Part shown: positions 58,395-64,000 of the stretch, one piece after another
Position numbering within the stretch: position 1 is the stretch's first letter
How the letters are laid out: the number at the start of each line of letters is the position of its first letter
Translations under genes and position numbers: made by a program
The notes under the pieces: generated by a model
Database searches by the model: none
What the model saw: the letters and a program-made list of their open reading frames with translations, nothing else
What the model was told of the DNA's origin: nothing
DNA from: Terfezia claveryi
Lineage: Eukaryota > Ascomycota > Pezizomycetes > Pezizales > Pezizaceae
Assembly (NCBI GenBank): GCA_015179025.1
Contig: WHUX01000017.1
Span: 62,001-126,000 of the forward strand
Direction: 5' to 3'
Length of the DNA: 64,000 nucleotides

Positions 58395-58444
58395 ACCTTT
58401 ACCTAGTCTAACCAGACTAACCTACTAACCTTAGGCATCATAGA

Positions 58445-58466
58445 GGGGCTTGTGCCAACCAGACTA
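58445..58466 (-). repeat. Ultrashort TAGTCTGG insertion, 22 bp, perfect 9-bp direct repeats
   Basis: On the minus strand TAGTCTGGTTGGCACAAGCC plus CC. CATCATAGA lies directly on both sides (58436-58444 and 58467-58475). Confidence 0.88.
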
Positions 58467-58480
58467 CATCATAGAAATCT

Positions 58481-58620
58481 TGGCATTAGACTAGATCCTC
58501 ATAGCCCGATTTCGTAAGCGCCAAGCCTGCAATCTTCCCACTTTCTCCTCCCGCTCTCTTCCGAATCCCCTCATCGCTGCCAACCTTCCCCCAAACCGCT
58601 TGTCTGCTATTGAATTCACA
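58481..58620 (+). promoter_or_regulatory. Upstream region of ATP2
   Basis: Pyrimidine-rich stretch (CTTCCCACTTTCTCCTCCCG) typical of highly expressed fungal genes, 30-100 bases before the ATG. No TATA box seen. Confidence 0.45.
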
Positions 58621-60676
<2,056 letters not shown>

Positions 60677-60905
60677 ATTAATGGCATCGCGTGTGAATAA
60701 TGTGGCTTTTGTATTTAGCAGTTGGAAAAATAGATATTTTAGGGGGGTGGAATCTGAATCAAAGTTCTGCCATGTAAATATAGATAAGTTCGTAATCGAT
60801 GTCCCTCATCCGACTGGTATCCTTATACTTGGCATATTTAGTTCAACATCTCCAGGTCTTTTACCTTACCTCGACACTTGGGATTAAGTTCCCAAACCTT
60901 AATGA
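60677..60905. other. ATP2-RAD57 intergenic region
   Basis: 229 bases holding the ATP2 3' UTR and RAD57 promoter; nothing else seen. Confidence 0.6.
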
Positions 60906-62212
60906 ATGAGCGACCTTCTATCAGTTTTGTCGGACTTTCCGTTGACGCCAGAAACCAACAAGATCGTGTTGAGCCTGGAGAAGCATGATATAACCACTTC
61001 AGACCTTCTTACTCTTGAACAACTGAACATATCAAAAAGGACGTCAATCTCACTACTTGACTTACGAAGGTTTATCAAGGAAGTAGCTAAGGCTCTCCAT
61101 TCAAGCATCGGGTCTACACATGATATCAGTGAAAGGGTGAATAAAACCGCAGAGGTAGATTATGCTGGTGTGCTGCTTGGGATGACCGCATTTGATGTGT
61201 GGAAGAGCCAGGCTTATATATCCACTGGAGATTCGGAATTTGATAGGGCCTTAAATGGAGGGATCATGACTGGAGGTCTCACCGAGATAGTAGGAGAGAG
61301 GTACGGTCAAGCCCTCCCGAATGTCGCTTTTGACAGTACTAATGATCCTACAGCGGCGCTGGTAAAACACAAGTTCTCCTACAGTTATGTTGTGCAATTC
61401 AGCTACCACGTTCCCTCGGTGGCCTATCGAAGACAGCAGTTTACATTTCCACAGAAGCCCCAATTTCAACTCCTCGGCTGATTCAATTACTCTACTCGTT
61501 CAGAGCGCGCTTTGCAGACAACCTTCAACCCGACGATGAACTCTCTACAGATCATGTTCTCAGCATTACGTGTGGAGATCTGGAATCGCAAGAGCACATC
61601 TTAAATTATCAACTACCTGTAGTTGTGGAGAAGAACAATGTTGGATTGGTCGTCCTTGACAGTGTAGCAGCCAACTTCCGTGCTGAATATGACGGAGCAC
61701 TAAGCTCAATGCTGAAGAATGAAAAGCCTCAGAAGAAGAAAACAGGCCCAGCACTATTGGCAGAGAGAGGAAAACAGCTGGTTAAAATGGCTCAAACATT
61801 GAGGAACCTCGCCCGCTTATACAATATCGCCGTGGTTGTAGCCAATCAAGTTTCGGATCGATTCGAGGATTTTAGTCCCAGACAAAAATCGGTCAGTGAT
61901 GGCGAAACAATGACACTCGACCACCAATCCAGATGGTTCACTGGGTGGGGAGATGAGAAGCATCAGTCGCATGGTGTTGATAACAAGGTACCCGCCTTAG
62001 GGTTAGTCTGGACAAACTGTGTAGGTGCGAGAATAGCCCTTCACAAGAACCCTAAGAGTAGTAATGTTTCAGATCACTCTGCATCTGAATCAAGCTGGGA
62101 AAGGGTTATGAAAGTTGTGTTCGCCCCGTGGGCGGAGGGAGGTACGCTGTGCCACTATACGATTGAGCAAGATGGTGTTAAAGGGGTGGCAATGAGAGAA
62201 TTCCAAAATTGA
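60906..62212 (+). CDS. RAD57: Rad57/XRCC3-type RecA-family recombination protein, 417 aa
   Basis: Two exons (60906-61300, 61354-62212), in frame, with the intron splitting the Walker A region. The N-terminal helical part is LLTLEQLNISKRTSISLLDL; then the RecA core starts with ALNGGIMTGGLTEIVGE and Walker A GESGAGKTQ, VYISTEAPIST, Walker B VGLVVLDSVAANFRAEYDG, and NIAVVVANQVSD. The C-terminal part has LGLVWTNCVGARI. Rad57 pairs with Rad55 to stabilise Rad51 filaments in homologous recombination. XRCC3-like naming is equally possible. Confidence 0.9.
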
Positions 62213-62628
62213 GGCGTGGGTACATTTATTTACGGCGCTCGCATCTGATGACGGTAGAGAAGCCGGTTTGTTCAGCTGCGAAAAATTCTCGCAAGGAACA
62301 AAGAACCAATAACAAAATAAAAAAACTGAATATTTTACACAAAATATTGTGTACTGTATCCAGTCCGGCAAGCAATTGCCATTGTTGTCCCAAGTTCAGA
62401 CTGCAATATCCCTGCTGCGCCCTGCTGCGCCCCGCTGTGTGTATCAGCACTGGTCGCAACGAAAAGACCCCACTGACTGTAGCACATCAGCTTACCCCTC
62501 ATCTCTATATATTAACCTCAGAAAGTTGCGCATCTAAAATCTCTTGTATATAATTCTTCTTTTTCTCAGAGCCGTGTCTTCCTCTCAACTTTACCCAAAG
62601 CTCCTCTCCACCAACATCCCTTCCCATC
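62213..62628. other. RAD57 to WW-gene intergenic region
   Basis: 416 bases; no gene recognised. Contains a duplicated CCCTGCTGCGCC at 62411-62431. Confidence 0.5.
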
Positions 62629-63445
62629 ATGGCCGATTCTGGAACAGTACCCTCCCAAACTCCCCCACAGCCGGGGCCCACTGTCACTCCTCCTCCGTTA
62701 CCGTTTGGCTGGTGAGTTATTGTCAGATTTTTCTCCTGTAGTCCTGAATTCTAACGATTTCATTAAGGATCGCTCAATGGGACCCAAGCACAAAGAGATA
62801 TTATTTCGTACAGCCTTCAACAGGAACAACCACATGGGAAGTCCCAACAGGCTCTGTAACATCAACCCCGGCCCAAGCACAGCCCCCATATACGCCTCCA
62901 GTTGATTCATACAACCCAAAGCAAGCACACCAAAACCCTTCTCCTAGCCAGCAATACGATGCTCAACAAGATCCAGTCACCACGTCACGAGGTGGTCCAT
63001 TAGGAGGTCTTGGAGGGTTAGCACAGGGTTTCCTTGCAGGAGGAGGGAAGCATGGTAACCATGGATCTAGCGGCATGAGCGGTAAACTGGGCGTGGCCAG
63101 TGCGCTTCTCGGCGGTGGGAAGCAGCATTCAGGAAGTGGTGGCCATGGCAGCAGCGGCCACGGTGGGCCTCAGCCAGGTTTAATGGGGTTTGCCGGTGGT
63201 TTGCTGGGGGGCAAGAACAAGCACGGATCAGGTGGCCATTCCAGTGCTGGACCAGGTGGCTTGTTGGGTATGGCTGGCGGCCTTGCTAGTGGGCTGTTGA
63301 ACCAGGCACTTGCCCCTCGTCAAGTAATCTTAATTTGGTGAGTTAACTAACATTATAAGCAGAAACCTGCTTCGCACCATAAGACAGGAGATCTTCAACA
63401 CCAACAGCAAAACTTCAATCAGCAGTATGGCTCCCCACCACCCCC

Positions 63446-63480
<35 letters not shown>

Positions 63481-63872
63481 TACACCAGCAGTCGCCATAC
63501 GGACAACTTCCCTACAGACAAGGACAGTACGGGCCTCCACCAGGACCGTACCAGCAATACCATTCTCCCCCCCCGCCACCAGGCTATGGGGCTCATACTC
63601 TGTATGGTCAATCTCCTGTCGGCCAACAGCCACCTCCACAACATGGTGCGCCTCCCCCACCTCCAGGACAATATGGTGCTCCCCCGCCACCCCCAGGACA
63701 ATATGGCGCTCCCCCGCCACCCCCAAGCCAGTACAGTATACCCCCGCCACCCCCAGGGCAATATGGCGCACCTGCACCCCCCACGGGGCAATACACCCCC
63801 GGTATATATGGTTCGCCGCCTCCTGCTGGGCACCAGTCAAGGTACGGTGCACAACCACCACCAACTCATTAA
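62629..63872 (+). CDS. WW-domain protein with Gly-rich middle and Pro-rich tail, about 382 aa
   Basis: Exons 62629-62711, 62768-63323 and 63363-63872 (the acceptor could be three bases earlier). A Pro-rich start (VPSQTPPQPGPTVTPPPLP) precedes one WW domain split by intron 1: GWIAQWDPSTKRYYFVQPST then GTTTWEVP, with both tryptophans and the YY pair. Then a Gly/His/Ser-rich region with repeated GGLLGGK-type words, a polyglutamine run, and about five YGAPPPPPGQ-type repeats before the stop. WW domains bind Pro-rich ligands such as its own tail. Similar small WW proteins are common in filamentous fungi; the function is unknown. Confidence 0.85.
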
Positions 63873-64000
63873 AGGGTACTCGACGCGTATTTGTAAGGGA
63901 TTATTCTACTGTTTCACGGTTTCTGATGGAAAACGAGCATACAGCAAGGGCGGTTTTTGATTTTGTTGTCACCACTGTATTTTTCTTTGCTAGGAGTTTT

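Larger units (their letters stand above)
57729..58480. other. Intergenic with dense TAGTCTGG repeat cluster
   Basis: No gene recognised. Copies of the short repeat occur at 57730 (forward), ending at 58309, 58324, 58334 and 58345 (reverse), and at 58366, 58404 and 58445. Confidence 0.6.

Overview
The window is nuclear DNA of a filamentous ascomycete. Genes have many short GT-AG introns (about 40-100 bp), there is an intron-bearing tRNA-Leu, and the proteins are fungal orthologues (a CnjB-like zinc-knuckle protein, CHZ1, BET1, Rab11/Ypt3, mitochondrial ClpX, glycogen branching enzyme, ATP2, a Rad57-like protein). The heavy load of old transposons with C-to-T style decay (CAG/CGA read as TAG/TGA, very AT-rich blocks) suggests RIP-like mutation and a repeat-rich genome. 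A truffle- or morel-like genome would fit, but the taxon is an inference.

Layout. 1-13.3 kb: a chromodomain-bearing Ty3/gypsy element (1835-8405, 5-bp target duplication GTAAT), an intronless orphan gene (9026-9502, minus), TA-flanked MITEs and a 5'-truncated Tad-like LINE (11139-12511). 13.3-20.5 kb: tRNA-Leu(AAG), a CnjB-like nine-knuckle gene, a deleted LINE with an 11-bp target duplication, and a monocarboxylate-type MFS transporter with an apparent 1-base frameshift. 20.5-41.6 kb: a transposon graveyard with pogo/Fot1 remnants, gag remnants, a 30-bp minisatellite, a decayed LINE RNase H, a hAT transposase pseudogene and very AT-rich DNA. 29.7-34.1 kb within it holds three decayed minus-strand genes, one of which reads as a divergent histone H3. 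41.9-63.9 kb: a gene-dense block with CHZ1, BET1, ypt3, a chromodomain gene, mitochondrial clpX, GLC3, ATP2, RAD57 and a WW-domain gene, broken only by a MITE/pogo cluster at 56.1-58.5 kb.

The most unusual signal is a family of ultrashort insertions, about 11-35 bp, that always begin TAGTCTGG (usually TAGTCTGGTTGGCAC) and end variably. About twenty copies are scattered or clustered in the window. Several are flanked by perfect or near-perfect 9-bp direct repeats lying exactly at the conserved end (12122-12171, 15610-15662, 34668-34714, 58436-58475), so they look like genuine insertions with target-site duplication. A second notable signal is the histone H3-like pseudogene in a segment framed by inverted tandem arrays with a TGTCACGGA core. 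The same kind of array frames the hAT transposase 4 kb away.

The gene-dense block holds ordinary housekeeping functions: vesicle traffic (BET1, Rab11), chromatin (CHZ1, chromodomain protein), mitochondrial energy and proteostasis (ATP2, ClpX), glycogen synthesis and recombination repair. No functional cluster or secondary-metabolite pathway is seen.
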